Of a stretch of DNA of 64,000 bases, positions 13,422-23,879 are shown piece after piece; position 1 is the stretch's first letter, and every line of letters begins with the position of its first letter. This DNA comes from Sipunculus nudus (lineage: Eukaryota; Annelida; Sipuncula; Golfingiida; Sipunculidae), in NCBI GenBank assembly GCA_026874595.1, contig CM049320.1, forward strand, positions 51,966,714 to 52,030,713. The letters are read 5' to 3'. Position numbers and translations under genes: made by a program. Under the pieces are notes generated by a model, which had not been told where the DNA came from, ran no database searches, and saw only the letters and a program-made list of their open reading frames with translations.

Positions 13422-13673
13422 TTACATGTGTTAGAATTTGCCCACATTTCTAATCTTTTTTTCTATGCAGTGATAATGGTACTCCTTCAACTCTTCAGTG
13501 CTTGGAGTTCGTGCAAACATGACTGAAAAGGTTTACAGGCTGTGAAAACTGTTTTACAAAACTTTCTTTTATGAAAATGATTGATAAATGTGCAATATAT
13601 TCTGCATTTTAATGTTTTGCTCGATTATGAGAGACGGTATATATTTATTATATGTGCCAATGACACTTTTCAG

Positions 13674-13840
13674 GAAATGTTTGGTTGGTTTCCATCCTTC
13701 ATGCAGTATTTGGCCAGGAACACCTAGATATCTTCGAAAAGTCCGAGCGTTTCGAATTCGATCGATTTTATTAAAAGAAAAACAAAAAAGGCCCTAAAAC
13801 TGCCTCATCCAAACATATATATTACACAGAGTTATGACAC
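13674..13840 (+). pseudogene. Cytosolic sulfotransferase copy 1, duplicated exon 2 fragment
   Basis: A second, more diverged copy of intron 1 (from about 13418, beginning CTACCAGGTTTACATG) and of the start of exon 2 follows directly. The acceptor TTTTCAG at 13667-13673 is kept and the first codons match (N-V-W-L-V-S-I-L), but an in-frame TAA appears after about 34 codons and the copy ends around CATATATATTACACAGAGTTATGACA. The arrangement exon1-intron-exon2-intron-exon2 within one relic points to a local tandem duplication of intron 1 plus exon 2. Confidence 0.8.
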
Positions 13841-14527
13841 CTAAGCACTCAAACCAGGACTTGGTCAATGTAATGCTCAATGAGAACATTAATTCACCCT
13901 AAAACATGCATGAACACGACCAAAATTATGCAGAAATTTTACTTGAAAGGCCTTGTCTTTAAGTAAATCATTCCACTGAGTGCATCAAAGGCATATTCTG
14001 ACTACATTATTTCGTGCTCATTTATAACATTGTTGCAGAATTCGACAGAGCATGGAGTTCCCCAGTTGTGGGCCCACCATGATCAACCCGGAAAAGGTTA
14101 GTTATAGCGGAAAAAGTTATCAATTTCATTATCGGATAGGAGAGAGATATTTGTGTCATCCTCTACAATAGAATGGGAAATTATTTATTGAGACAACATT
14201 TCTTTTTTTTTTCTTTAAACAGGGAGGAGAAAACATGCAATCAAAATTAAGATTTGAGATGATAAAGATTCAGCCCCGTCCTTTCAAGAGCCCGATAATT
14301 ATTTCCGATTTTATCTTTTTTTTATTATCAAAGATTGTTGCTGGATTTTAAACTTTGTATAGAGGACTGCTCCGTCTTACGCAAAGAAATCAGACGAATG
14401 CTAGTGATCCAAGGAATAATGGAAAATCACTAACCACCTTATGGGTTTAAAGATTGAATCATAAACACATCCGATACCAGTCAAGGCTCATTCACTACCA
14501 GTGGCGTCAACTTATCTTTCTGGGTTG

Positions 14528-14590
14528 GAGATGACTCGCACACACACACACACGTACACACACATATATATAAAAATATATATATATTGA
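14528..14590. repeat. (AC)n/(TA)n microsatellite
   Basis: A CA run (from 14528) passes into a TA-rich run. No gene in the 13841-14733 interval was recognised otherwise. Confidence 0.85.
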
Positions 14591-14733
14591 CCTTTTAAGC
14601 GTCTATATGTCACAGTTTAAATACATTAGCGTCTGTGTGAGACATTTCACATATATGACAATTAAGTATAAGGTTTTACCAAAGGGTATAATATTTCCAG
14701 TATAAGTTAATCCTAAGCCAGGTAAACTCAAAA

Positions 14734-14913
14734 ATGAAATCAAAGTCTATAATTATATTAATATATTTTATTTGCAATATACAAATATTGTTCCTATCAT
14801 TTGATGACGGTTCTGTAGAACCTGTGACATTTTCCCTGACTAATAACAACATAACAGCTGCTGAAGTTATACAAATGCTGCCAGAGGTTTACAATAGGGG
14901 AAATCATGTGTAA
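14734..14913 (+). CDS. Small open frame with hydrophobic N-terminus, unknown
   Basis: An ATG at 14734 opens 59 codons ending in TAA. The predicted peptide starts MKSK followed by about 18 strongly hydrophobic residues (I-I-I-L-I-Y-F-I-C ... L-F-L), which looks like a signal peptide or membrane anchor, then a polar part (F-D-D-G-S ... T-N-N-N-I-T) with one possible N-glycosylation site. I do not recognise it. It could be a short secreted peptide, a first exon (a weak GAG/GTTTAC donor lies near its end), or chance in AT-rich DNA. It lies about 165 bp upstream of the first recognised ATP-grasp exon, but no clear splice links them. Confidence 0.25.
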   Translation: MKSKSIIILIYFICNIQILFLSFDDGSVEPVTFSLTNNNITAAEVIQMLPEVYNRGNHV

Positions 14914-15077
14914 AAAGCGAAATTGTGACACTTTGTCAAGTTATATTTTCTCCTCTGTGTGCTTTCATGATATATTTTTCATGCGTCAGACGTCGTAAGG
15001 TTGTCCTAACTAATGTGCATGCCTAATTTGAAATCGTCTTCCAAATAGTGAGTCTACCTTGTTATTATTCATTTAAG

Positions 15078-15217
15078 TTTAAGATCGCCATTCCTGGTCC
15101 TTTTACCAAAAGATTCGAAGATTACGACAACCCGAATGATCCATCACTAGTTGAAGTACTTGAAGCCAACGGATTTGCTGTGGATTATGTCCCATGGATA
15201 TCAGACGACGTCGATTG
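15078..15217 (+). CDS. ATP-grasp ligase, upstream exon
   Basis: Encodes the N-terminal substrate-domain strand typical of GshB/RimK-like ATP-grasp enzymes: K-I-A-I-P-G-P-F near the start, then a helix (S-L-V-E-V-L-E-A-N-G-F) and a second strand (A-V-D-Y-V-P-W). The 5' limit is set by an AG at 15076-15077; an alternative AG lies at 15082-15083. The exon ends GATTG/GTAAGA at 15217, splitting a tryptophan codon (TG/G) that is completed exactly by the next exon. There is no in-frame ATG in this exon, so the start codon must lie in an exon further upstream that I could not identify. The clean frame, canonical donor and matching phase support a functional gene. Confidence 0.82.
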
Positions 15218-15908
15218 GTAAGAATGTTTCTGTAGTCTGTAGGACGGGTCTTAGTTGTTCAGACACTAGAAAGGAATATTTCTAGCCCGATCGCAGCTTT
15301 CTGTAAATGAACAACATCAGCAATTCGCTCTGATGTCTCACCAAGTCAGGGACTGGATTTTACTAGTCTCATGCTTGGAAATCTGTATATCAGAAATATA
15401 AAATATAAATCCTATAAAGGATACTAATTTGTCCCTGTTATGCAAATTGACAAACTATCCAGTCGAAGCAAAAATGTGAATGAGATGAATGCCCTGGCTT
15501 ACATTCGATAATTGAGAAAAACGAGGGTCGTGCATTTACCGTATATCATTTTCTTGGTTTCATATGTTTTGTGAAACATGATTAAAATTTAACTCCTACA
15601 AAGAATATTGGTCCTTTTCGTAAGTTATACATATGGTATTTATAAGGCAATGCCTTTGTACATACATACAGACATACAAAGAACATTGGTTCCTTATTTT
15701 TTTTTGGATTAAGAGTGTCTTGTAGTAGAAATAAAAATTAAAATCTGTGCCACTTTACACTCTTTTAATCTGCGAATGGTGAAAACATGGTGAAATATAT
15801 TCCTAGTTTTTATAATAATCTCTTGGAAACTTACCTGCACATGATTTAGAAACGTGACCTTTATGTTGATCTGTCTATATACCTTCTGCCTGTATTATTC
15901 TCTTTCAG

Positions 15909-16638
15909 GGGAAAATACGATCTGGTGCTGCCTCATAAGGATTTGCTTTACCACGAGGACTTTGACAGGTTCATGCAGTTTCTGCAGGATGTAGAACGCT
16001 CTGGTGCCCGATGGGCTAACTGCAGGGAGCTAATCATATGGAACATTCATAAAAGCTACCTGCTTGAACTAAAATCTAAAGGGATTTTAATTCCGGAAAC
16101 ATTAATTTTCACAACGACAGACTCAGCCCCTGTTCTGGCGGCGCTAATGTCCGAAAATAACTGGAAGGCGGTGTTCGTGAAGCCGGCAGTAGGTTCTGGT
16201 GGTTTTAATGTCCATCGGGTTTCGTCTTTTCTGGAAGCCAGGGCATTTCAGGAGGAATTCTCGAGAATGCTGAAAATGATGGATATGATAGTTCAGCAGG
16301 CAGTTCCTAAAGGAAACAGCAGGGAATGGTGTATAATTTATTTTCTCGGAAAATACGTTAACAATGTCGAAAGAATCCCAGTTGGGGATTTTAACTTTAA
16401 TGCGGAACACTTTAACATTGCCAGAAGGTCTCCTCCTGAGTATGTTCTGCAAATGGCTGACCGCACCATTCAGGAGCTACCTTACAAAGGCCTGTATGCA
16501 AGAATCGACATTATAGAAGACGAGGAAAATAATGCATATCTGTTGGAGGTAGATTGTGTAAACCCTAGTCTTTACTTCAACTCCTCAAGTGGTTCAGCAT
16601 TTGCAAATGCTGTTATTGAGATGATGGCAGACACTTAA
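15909..16638 (+). CDS. ATP-grasp ligase, main catalytic exon
   Basis: Joins the upstream exon across a 691-bp GT-AG intron (acceptor CTTTCAG at 15902-15908) and is open for 243 codons to TAA. Order of features: strand-helix region D-L-V-L-P-H-K-D; a W-N-x-x-K-S-Y-L-L-E-L-K segment; the ATP-binding lysine in V-F-V-K-P-A-V-G-S-G-G-F (about residue 78 of this exon); M-I-V-Q-Q-A-V hinge; E-W-C-I-I-Y-F-L-G central sheet; Y-A-R-I-D-I-I; and the metal-binding C-terminal strand L-L-E-V-D-C-V-N-P-S-L-Y-F. Known family: these are ATP-dependent carboxylate-amine ligases related to prokaryotic glutathione synthetase and DcsG-like enzymes of bacterial secondary metabolism. Total length from both exons is about 290 residues, normal for that family. 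The key lysine, glutamate and asparagine are present, so activity is plausible. The substrate is unknown. An intron and flanking animal repeats argue against contamination; origin by old horizontal transfer is an inference. Confidence 0.88.
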
Positions 16639-16730
16639 CTGTCAGAATAAAATATCGCATATTGATGCAAATGCTGTTATTGTGATGATAGCATACACCT
16701 TATTATCAGAATAAAATATCACATGTTGAT
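16603..16730 (+). repeat. 64-bp tandem duplication of the ATP-grasp 3' end, with two poly(A) signals
   Basis: The last 12 codons of the ATP-grasp exon, its stop and an AATAAA (16646-16651) form a 64-bp unit, 16603-16666. It is followed immediately by a second, ~80% identical 64-bp unit, 16667-16730, with its own AATAAA at 16710-16715. The second unit lies in the 3' UTR and no longer has to code. Confidence 0.9.
16646..16651 (+). terminator. Polyadenylation signal of ATP-grasp gene
   Basis: AATAAA eight bases after the stop codon, repeated at 16710-16715 in the duplicated unit. Which one is used cannot be told from sequence. Confidence 0.6.
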
Positions 16731-18470
16731 ATGGTGGTGAAGTAGTAGTACCTGGCTGAAAGCTTTGTCATAATTAGCAGTCCTGGCCTGGATGTTAACA
16801 TCGTACTTAAAGTAGACTAACAAATTAGTTTTATGACTACATAAGGAAATTGCAAAAAAAGGTATATGAAAGGTTTTAATTAAATAAAATCTGCTAAGCA
16901 AAGAAACTCTTTCCCTGGACTCGGGACCTGCTTTTTCATGCGTTATCAACAAGGCAACTAAACAGGTATAGTTGCAAATGTTTCCTCCATGTTTAAGCAC
17001 GCAAACCAAATATGTAATAACTTAAAAAATTAACAATCTTGAATGAGAAACGCCATCGAGAGCCCGAACGATCGTAAAGAGGCTTGTTGCCAGTTTGAAC
17101 AGATTGTCTTAAATGTTCTGTAAACTTTTCACACGTTCGATTTCATTTGATTTTTGCCCAGTCACGTGTAGCTTTATTAAAATTTATCGAGGGTGTTGCT
17201 TATAGTTGTTACGACTAAGGCCCTTAATTTATGTTCACATAAATTATTGTTCCTGGCCATACAAAGCAACCGTTGAATCGGTCACGGTCTATAGCAAGAA
17301 AGATTAGTCCCTTCACTAAGATATGAATGGGATGATGTTGATACCGACTATGATCGTTGGATTGCAGGATTCAGAATTAGCTGATATAAATACAAGAATT
17401 AACAGTCAGGCAGAATAAGACGTAAAGATTAAAAGACAGAGCTCTCACATTCAAGTTTTATATGAAGACCGTTCCCTAACCAGTGAAAAGCTATATCTTG
17501 TTGTGGTACCGGTAGTAAATTATGTTTTACACACCTTATATTAACGATCAGTATTACTCGAAGACCGACCCAATTTCAAACTCAATGTGACACTCGGGTA
17601 TTTTAAATTAAATCACTTCTTTGGACCTTGAACCTTGGTGAATGCACACGCGTGGGATAAAAGTGGAATGGGTCATAGTTTACTTTAAAGGACGCATGTA
17701 CAATGTTGGACTGTTTTGTTATATCTTTGTCTTTGTGATGCGCAGCATTGCATGCCGATGATACTCGGCTCTCTTTTCACCAAAGACAGCATTGCTAGAT
17801 TGCTGAAGGCGATAGGGATCACACAATGTCTACACTACAATGTCTACTCTCAATGCAGCAACCGTGCAAAGCAAACAAGAATGTTCACATCAGCCCGTAT
17901 GCATGATCAATTGGACAAGGCCTAAGTCCTGATTAAATATGGTTTTAACTTTCTCCTATCGCTAAAGATGCACATTATTTTTTTTTTATTCTTCCTCGTA
18001 AATTGACATTCGTATTTATTTTAACTGCGCCGTATATTCAGAGCCCTACTTAAAGGCAAGTCATAAGTAAATGGTCGTTAATAAATAATCATATATGAGT
18101 TCATGCTCGAAATGTTTGTTACTAGTGACTGCTATAACGATACGATAAAACATATGTTTGAAGTACAATGCCAAACATTAGGGAGGGGAAGCTGATACCT
18201 TCAAGTTCTGTGTATGATAACTGAAAATGTGTATGTCGTGCTTGAAGTATATTTCAGTTTTGTATACATGTTATGTCAATTGATTATTTGTTATTACAGT
18301 AAAACAGGAAAAATTATTAACTTATTCTGGAATAAAGGCTTCAAGTAGAAAGTTCCATTTATAAAGATCAATATTTCGTTTTAGAATACAGAGGATTCAT
18401 AACGATACTTGTTCATTTATGGTAAAAATAACACAATAAAACATGCTTGCTCATATCTCTATGAAAATGG
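16731..18470. other. Spacer, no gene seen
   Basis: Mostly AT-rich single-copy-looking DNA. The open frames of 60-100 codons on either strand show no recognisable domain and no splice partners. Confidence 0.5.
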
Positions 18471-18476
18471 ATCAAA

Positions 18477-19397
18477 CTAATGTATCATTGTGCCACAATG
18501 TGATGCTATAAATATCATCTGTTGTCCGGAGTCAAAGGCTTTTCCAAAATCCACAAATATACAGCAAAACCTCCCCTTTCGGTTGCACACATATTTATGA
18601 ACCAAAGCTTGTAAAACAAAAACATGATCTATGGTGCTATATCCTTTTCTGTATCCTGCTTGTGCTACCGATAGGATATTGTATATTTCCACATATTCAA
18701 TCAACCTGTCTTTAGAACTTAAGTAAATATTTAACCCAAAATATTAAATAAAGAAATACCTCGGTTATTGTCAGGCTGATTTACTTAACCTTTTTTTTGT
18801 ATATCGTCAACATTAAAGTTCTTAGCCAATAATTTACGAAATATCCCTGACTGAAAACCCTATTAATTTATGTTTCTAATAAAGGTAGTAAGTAAAGACT
18901 GCTTATGTCTATGGAGCTCACGCTCATATTTTTCATTTTATATTCTTTCTATACGCTCATATTTTTCATTTTATATTATTTCTATATATATTTTAGCTCC
19001 ATATCTTATGTCATCAGTAATCTCCTTTCTTCAGTTGCTTAAGAGATATTAAAAGTACTAATAACACTTATTTGTTTCTATGTTGGATATTTTTCCTTAG
19101 GTCTTTAATAATTTCGAAGATATTTCCAAATGTCATCGATATTTCTATTTTGTAAGGTTTCCATGAAGGTGTTTTCCTTTTAATTTTCCTTTTTTTTTAA
19201 TATAAATCTAGCTTTAAAATATTTTTTTTACCATGACATTTGATAAAATCATACGGCTCCCGTGTTATCCTGTACTTAGAAATAGCAGTCATCTTACCTA
19301 TTTTTGCTACACAGACGCATTCATCCCACCAATTTGGCTGAGATATTTTAAATTTGTTTAAACTTGTTCTTTCTTCTGTGTCTTGATAACTACACAT
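18477..19397 (-). mobile_element. LINE (non-LTR) reverse transcriptase remnant
   Basis: Reading the minus strand from 19397, pieces of a LINE ORF2 appear in the normal order: a linker segment (Q-P-N-W-W-D-E-C-x-x-A-K), then G-Y-F-x-x-Y-W with N-N-R-G-I-S-L near 18850-18750 (the NYRGISL block of reverse transcriptase), then A-G-Y-R-K-G-Y-S-T-I-D-H-V-F and F-V-D-F-G-K-A-F-D-S near 18690-18520 (RT motif A). Stops and shifts separate the pieces and the catalytic YADD block is not reached. A ~33-bp duplication near 18930-18990 interrupts it. It is a dead copy. Confidence 0.75.
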
Positions 19398-19423
19398 TTT
19401 GAAATGTATGGTCTTCAGCTTTC

Positions 19424-19770
19424 GTCAGGAAAATGAACCAGTCCCATACAGCTTCCCCGGCATGGAACGCTGGATAAACGGCAGAAGACACTGGATACAC
19501 ACAACACCTGATTAAATGGAGAAACATGTCCGCCCATGATCATAATGTGTCATATATCTATACATATTATACATAGTTACGATCACATGTTAACAAGGAA
19601 TTCGGCCGAAGAAAGCCCAAAATTATCCATGAGTTCGGAATCCGAAAGACGTAGCACTTATCTCCATAAGATAATAATAGCTTTTGGACCTTGGAAGAGA
19701 ACATGGGATGTATTCTTTGATGCCCTTATTCTTTGGGAGTTATGTTGATCATTTGGGCTTTGACTTAATT
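19424..19770 (+). pseudogene. Cytosolic sulfotransferase copy 2, collapsed relic
   Basis: Exon 1 sequence (N-E-P-V-P-Y-S-F-P-G-x-E-R-W-I-N-G, with a stop after about 30 codons) runs straight into exon 2 sequence that starts at CATATTATACATAGTTA and continues through the RNPKD region (here CGGAATCCGAAAGACGTAGC) to G-P-W-K-R-T-W-D-V-F-F-D. The intron, the PKSG loop and the first 70 codons of exon 2 are missing. It is the most decayed copy and precedes the METTL24-like relic, mirroring the order at 32.6-37.2 kb. Confidence 0.8.
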
Positions 19771-20135
19771 GACACTATTCTTTGTGTGAATCTTCACCCG
19801 TACAAAAGATTATTGTTTCAAATATATGTTGGATAAGCGAGGGATGGTATAGATGCGTCCAGTGTAAGTGCATTTGCTACCGTCAGCAGCTACCCTCATC
19901 TAGCCTTGGTGAAAGGGGAACCCTTGTGAAAAGCCTACAGCTTGTCAACAGTTTTGTTTACTTTAATTAATGTACATATATGCAATGCGTTTATTATGAG
20001 GTCACTTTAACCATTTTGCTCGACACTTTTATTCACGATTAAACACATTCTTTACACTTACATTCATCATCCGTTTAAGGACGCATGTTTTCTAATTGGC
20101 GGTCTTTTATTTATTTGACAAGTTATTATTACGTA

Positions 20136-20306
20136 CTAGCTAGCTTTTGTTTGCTCTTGATTGAGCTCCTTCATCCAGTCACATTTCAGATACGAGGTCT
20201 CACACAGACGGGCTTGTTGCCGCTTTACTCTACAGTCCGTTACACTGTCCAGCAATAGCACAAATATTGAATCAGGATCGTCTACAAAAGATAAAAATTC
20301 CGGCAC
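20136..20306 (-). CDS. Conserved short exon of unknown gene, copy 1
   Basis: On the minus strand a frame of 56 codons ending in TAG reads V-P-E-F-L-S-F-V-D-D-P-D-S-I-F and later Q-A-R-L-C-E-T-S-Y-L-K-C-D-W-M-K-E-L. The homologous sequence at 34817-35032 is clearly diverged at DNA level, yet keeps the same frame without stops, which suggests that it was coding when duplicated. It lies downstream (3') of the METTL24-like last exon on the same strand in both places. I do not recognise the protein. It might be a separate gene's last exon. Confidence 0.4.
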   Translation of the reverse strand: MPEFLSFVDDPDSIFVLLLDSVTDCRVKRQQARLCETSYLKCDWMKELNQEQTKAS

Positions 20307-20511
20307 TCAAACAATCAATCGCTTAACACCTGACGAGTAAGACCGAGTTTCAAAATTTCTTTCCACTTTTTTAAACAAAACAAATTTGTTGTTAGCAATT
20401 TCCTTCATCGTCATATATATTTATGTGTGGAAAGAAATTCTCTGCCACCCACATGGTAATTGATACGTAACCAACATAAGATCAATGAAATATGGCAAAC
20501 ATTTTTCTAGA

Positions 20512-20574
<63 letters not shown>
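20512..20574. repeat. (TA)n microsatellite
   Basis: Nearly pure TA repeat; the same tract occurs at the homologous position 35240-35319 in the second copy of this module. Confidence 0.95.
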
Positions 20575-20577
<3 letters not shown>

Positions 20578-20734
20578 AGAGAGAAAAATGACAAACAGTA
20601 GCTATCCTTATAATTATCCCTATAATTCCCTTGCCTTAAGGGAGAGGTTTTTACATTCATCTATGTAGCACTTGTGATCAATAAATTTAAGCATAACATT
20701 TAATATTGTAAATATTAGATTCAACTGTCAACAC

Positions 20735-21012
20735 CAACGGTCCCATAGGAATGCAGCATTGAGATAGCATAACTCTGCACAAGGGAAACCTTTTCTTCAT
20801 GTGGGGTTAAAATGTGAGTTGAAAAAAAGTAGACCAGAGGCCTCTAGCGACTTTGCCATCTTGATAAGCGTCCTTTAAGCGCCTTGGTGTCTCCCTCTTG
20901 GCGGAAATGTAACTCCAAACAGAACGGACGTATTTTGTTGAATTGTTTACACTGGATCATATTTGGAATGACTTCGTACTCCCATTGTTCGATGTCCATC
21001 TTGAAAATGTTG
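20735..21012 (-). pseudogene. METTL24-like methyltransferase relic, last exon
   Basis: Minus-strand homolog of the last METTL24-like exon at 35491-35766. It keeps I-F-K-M-D-I-E-Q-W-E-Y-E-V-I-P-N-M-I-Q and F-C-L-E-L-H-F-R-Q, then one extra base (CAAGAGGGAGAC against CAAGGGGAAAC, near 20897) shifts the frame. The TTTGTTCAG acceptor of the better copy is absent here. It is non-functional. Confidence 0.85.
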
Positions 21013-21079
21013 GAATATAGTAATTTAAAATTATAAACATACCTTTATACTTAATTTAAGATAAACTGTGTTATGCATC

Positions 21080-21081
<2 letters not shown>

Positions 21082-21144
<63 letters not shown>
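21082..21144. repeat. (TA)n(GA)n compound microsatellite
   Basis: TA run passing into GA run. The homologous and longer tract is at 35848-35955. Confidence 0.95.
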
Positions 21145-21151
<7 letters not shown>

Positions 21152-21753
21152 GTTATGGCAGGGTTACATTCACGGGAATATCTGTATTCTGCAATTTTGT
21201 TTTCTATATATTTTACCGGTGAAAACTTTGTTTCACAAGTTTGTCTTACAAAAAATAAATATTAACGAATAGATGGATAAGGATATTTTAGCAGACAGTT
21301 TTGAGAGCTAATTTCCTGTTTCCGGAAATATATTTTGAAAGTCTTGCGAGAGATCTTAAAAAATCAACTTCTAGTATGGTGAATGACGCTCAGGTACCCC
21401 CATTCACCAACGTAGACTAACCCACTATCACCCATTCCTACCATTGAAAAGAGGTAGGACCCTACCAGTGGGCCTAGGGTTAGGTCTGCCCTCTGTGAAA
21501 TGTGACAAAACTCCAGCCTAATTCAACGTATTTTACTTAGTGGTGAATTTACTCAAGTATCCGTTAGATAAAGTAGCGGCTGTCCTGTCTTAGAAGAGAA
21601 GCACCCAAGGGGATAAGCGTGCATCTGCCCCGTACGTTTCGGCTAAATTATTTATTTCGAATAAGACAGATCTATCGGTTATTTTCGCGATTTCAACTAA
21701 AACTCAGTGTTGTTTTGTTTTACCTTTTAGCGAAGTCCAACAAAGGTACCCAC

Positions 21754-21832
21754 TTTTTCATGATCAAGCATTTGCCTTGTAGTTGAGACGGTCTTCATGA
21801 TCCAGCCGTTCTTCTCCACCCTATCAGCGCCT
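21754..21832 (-). pseudogene. METTL24-like relic, 3' half of penultimate exon
   Basis: Minus-strand homolog of the 3' part of the exon at 36481-36619 (A-D-R-V-E-K-N-G-W-I-M-K-T-V and M-L-D-H-E-K before a GTGGGT donor). Homology stops abruptly at 21832, where sequence matching a block near 47.5 kb begins, so an internal deletion has joined two distant parts of the gene. Confidence 0.8.
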
Positions 21833-21864
21833 TCGGATTTTACTTGTACGGGTAATTTGGATGA

Positions 21865-21975
21865 CGGAAACGTAAGCTATAGTGATTATGGGGAGATGAA
21901 GGTCAATCCTCACAAGCGTCTCGAAGACAAATTGGTCGAATTTCGAAATGCTCATACAGCTCACTAGCTGAACAT
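21865..21975 (-). other. Block homologous to 47.5 kb, possible METTL24-like 5' exon remnant
   Basis: About 110 bp match 47505-47615 without gaps. In the minus orientation one frame is free of stops in both copies (F-D-Q-F-V-F-E then V-R-I-x-L-H-L). Because it abuts a METTL24-like exon here and lies close to a candidate first exon at 47.8 kb, it could be a 5' exon of that gene. Another frame is equally arguable here, so the coding claim is weak. Confidence 0.35.
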
Positions 21976-21979
21976 AAGT

Positions 21980-22400
21980 CAAGGGTGCTAGTTGTCACAA
22001 AAAATAAGCAAGACTCATAAGGACCCAGCTGACATGTCCAAAATCAAATGAAATCCGACGTATGAAAAATAAATAGAACATTATAGACAAACTTTTTTAC
22101 ACCTTATAAACAAGAATACTTGGTCCGGAAACTGTATAGGTTCACAAACCTGCATACCGTCTGTAGGGTTCCCCGACATATTTGATTTGCTTTTTGCGAA
22201 CATGGAGGGTTCAAGTGCAAACAGACATTTTCGGTTACCTTGTCCATAATTCATGAACTAGCATGTCTTAAAGGGACAGAGTATCCTACTTTAGCAGGTG
22301 CCTTGCTTCCAAGACGCCCGGTTTCACCATGACGCTCTTGTTTTCATAAGGTATTACATGGTCATGTTTAAACGGACAACTGAGGAGTATTATCGTTTTA
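21980..22400. repeat. Local dispersed repeat family copy
   Basis: Shares with 28.9-29.5, 29.6-30.2, 51.85-52.0, 58.6-59.2 and 59.8-60.3 kb an ordered series of words: AAATGAAATCCGACGTATGA, GGTCCGGAAACTGTA, GATTTGCTTTTTGC, CATGGAGGGTTCAAG and GCCTTGCTTCCAAGACGCCC. No coding capacity was recognised. Confidence 0.8.
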
Positions 22401-23879
22401 TCGCCCATGTTTACCGCAGCCGGGAAGTAACGAGATGTTCCGAAGTCGCGCCGAAGGAGGGTCCCTCGCGCTGTATCATTTAGCGCCGGTTCATCAGCGG
22501 CATCTGTGTGTGCTTTTGAGCAGCGAGTTTTATGAACCCGTGAGCAATATTCGACAAGGCCTGACTCTCACTTGATACTCCAGTCTGTAATCTCCTTGCA
22601 ATGACGTACTAAGTCCGCTTCGGGTGACACAACCATACTAACTTCTAAATATATGGTTGATAATACTTCGACGAAGTACCCTCGTCTAGGGTAACAACTG
22701 GCAACTACATTAGTTGCCATAAAAGCGGCTACAAGGAGCCTCTGGAGTAAATGGAAACACGACCTTATTTCCTTCCGATTGAAACCAGGCTCAATTAAAT
22801 GCGTTGTATTTTTTCCAGGTCTTAGCGCGTCGTCCTAGCATTCAAACGTAAATTGACATGTGACTTCTCAGACATTGAGGTTTACTGACCACACAGCGTT
22901 CAGTGCACTCAGTGACTTTTTTTCTAGAAGTTCTGATAATGCGTCGGATGTAAACAAAAGCCTTTCAAGGTGACCTTGGTTTTATATATAAATCTTCTAT
23001 TACGTTCTAATTGAATCTGACTATTAACAATAAGTATAATCCCTATAAAATAACTGTTTCATCATAATCTCACCCAAGATCATCAATGTAAGACATGAAT
23101 ACATTAACCGCTCCTGGTCTAGGACGTCACATCCATACTCTTTCGTGAGTCTTTCAACGCCAGTATATATTCATCAATACATCAGCAATCATATAACATT
23201 ATATTAGTGATGTTTATAAAATAAACATGTATGTGACATTATATCAATGATGTTTATAAAATAAACATATTACATACAATACATTGGTCTTGAGTTTTGT
23301 TTCAACACCATTTAAATTGGCATTTGTGTCACTCTCCCCTCCTTCATATTTCTCAGTGGGAGACATTTTTCCACCAATATAAACAAATGCCATATTTTCT
23401 GGGATATTGACGAACAATGAAATAACGACAACCTTTAATCTAACATTAACGATTGACATTGTCGTTAATTCATTATATTTCAATTATCACTACATTGTGT
23501 TTCCATGGTACTAATACTCAGTGCAACATGCGAATACTTGGATAACAATTTAACAATATTGCATTTTTAATTATTTGTCCATGTATGTTATTTGTACATT
23601 AATACAACATACCAGTATTACTATCATATCCCTTTTAACACCTTGATTATTCATGATAATGTATTTTTTCTGTATCCTGCTATAAGTTCCTTTAATAACT
23701 GTTTACACTTCTTTTGGAAATTTCATATTATCTTCTCCTAAACCAGTAGTACTACTGCATAGCGAAAGTCTGTTCTTACCAGATAATTGTTAACTAGATC
23801 ACTAAATGTTAATTTACACAACCCGACTTAAAATGTCTGCCCCATCTTTATTAATTAACAGATTTAACCTTAAACCTGT

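Noticed and set aside
22290-22420. tRNA-like segment (GCCTTGCTTCCAAGACGCCCGG) suggesting a tRNA-derived SINE
   Set aside because: In reverse complement it recalls an anticodon arm, but I could not fit A and B boxes or a full cloverleaf in any copy.
23244-23483. 79-codon minus-strand frame present only in copy B
   Set aside because: No domain or splice partner, lying in a B-specific insertion of AT-rich DNA.
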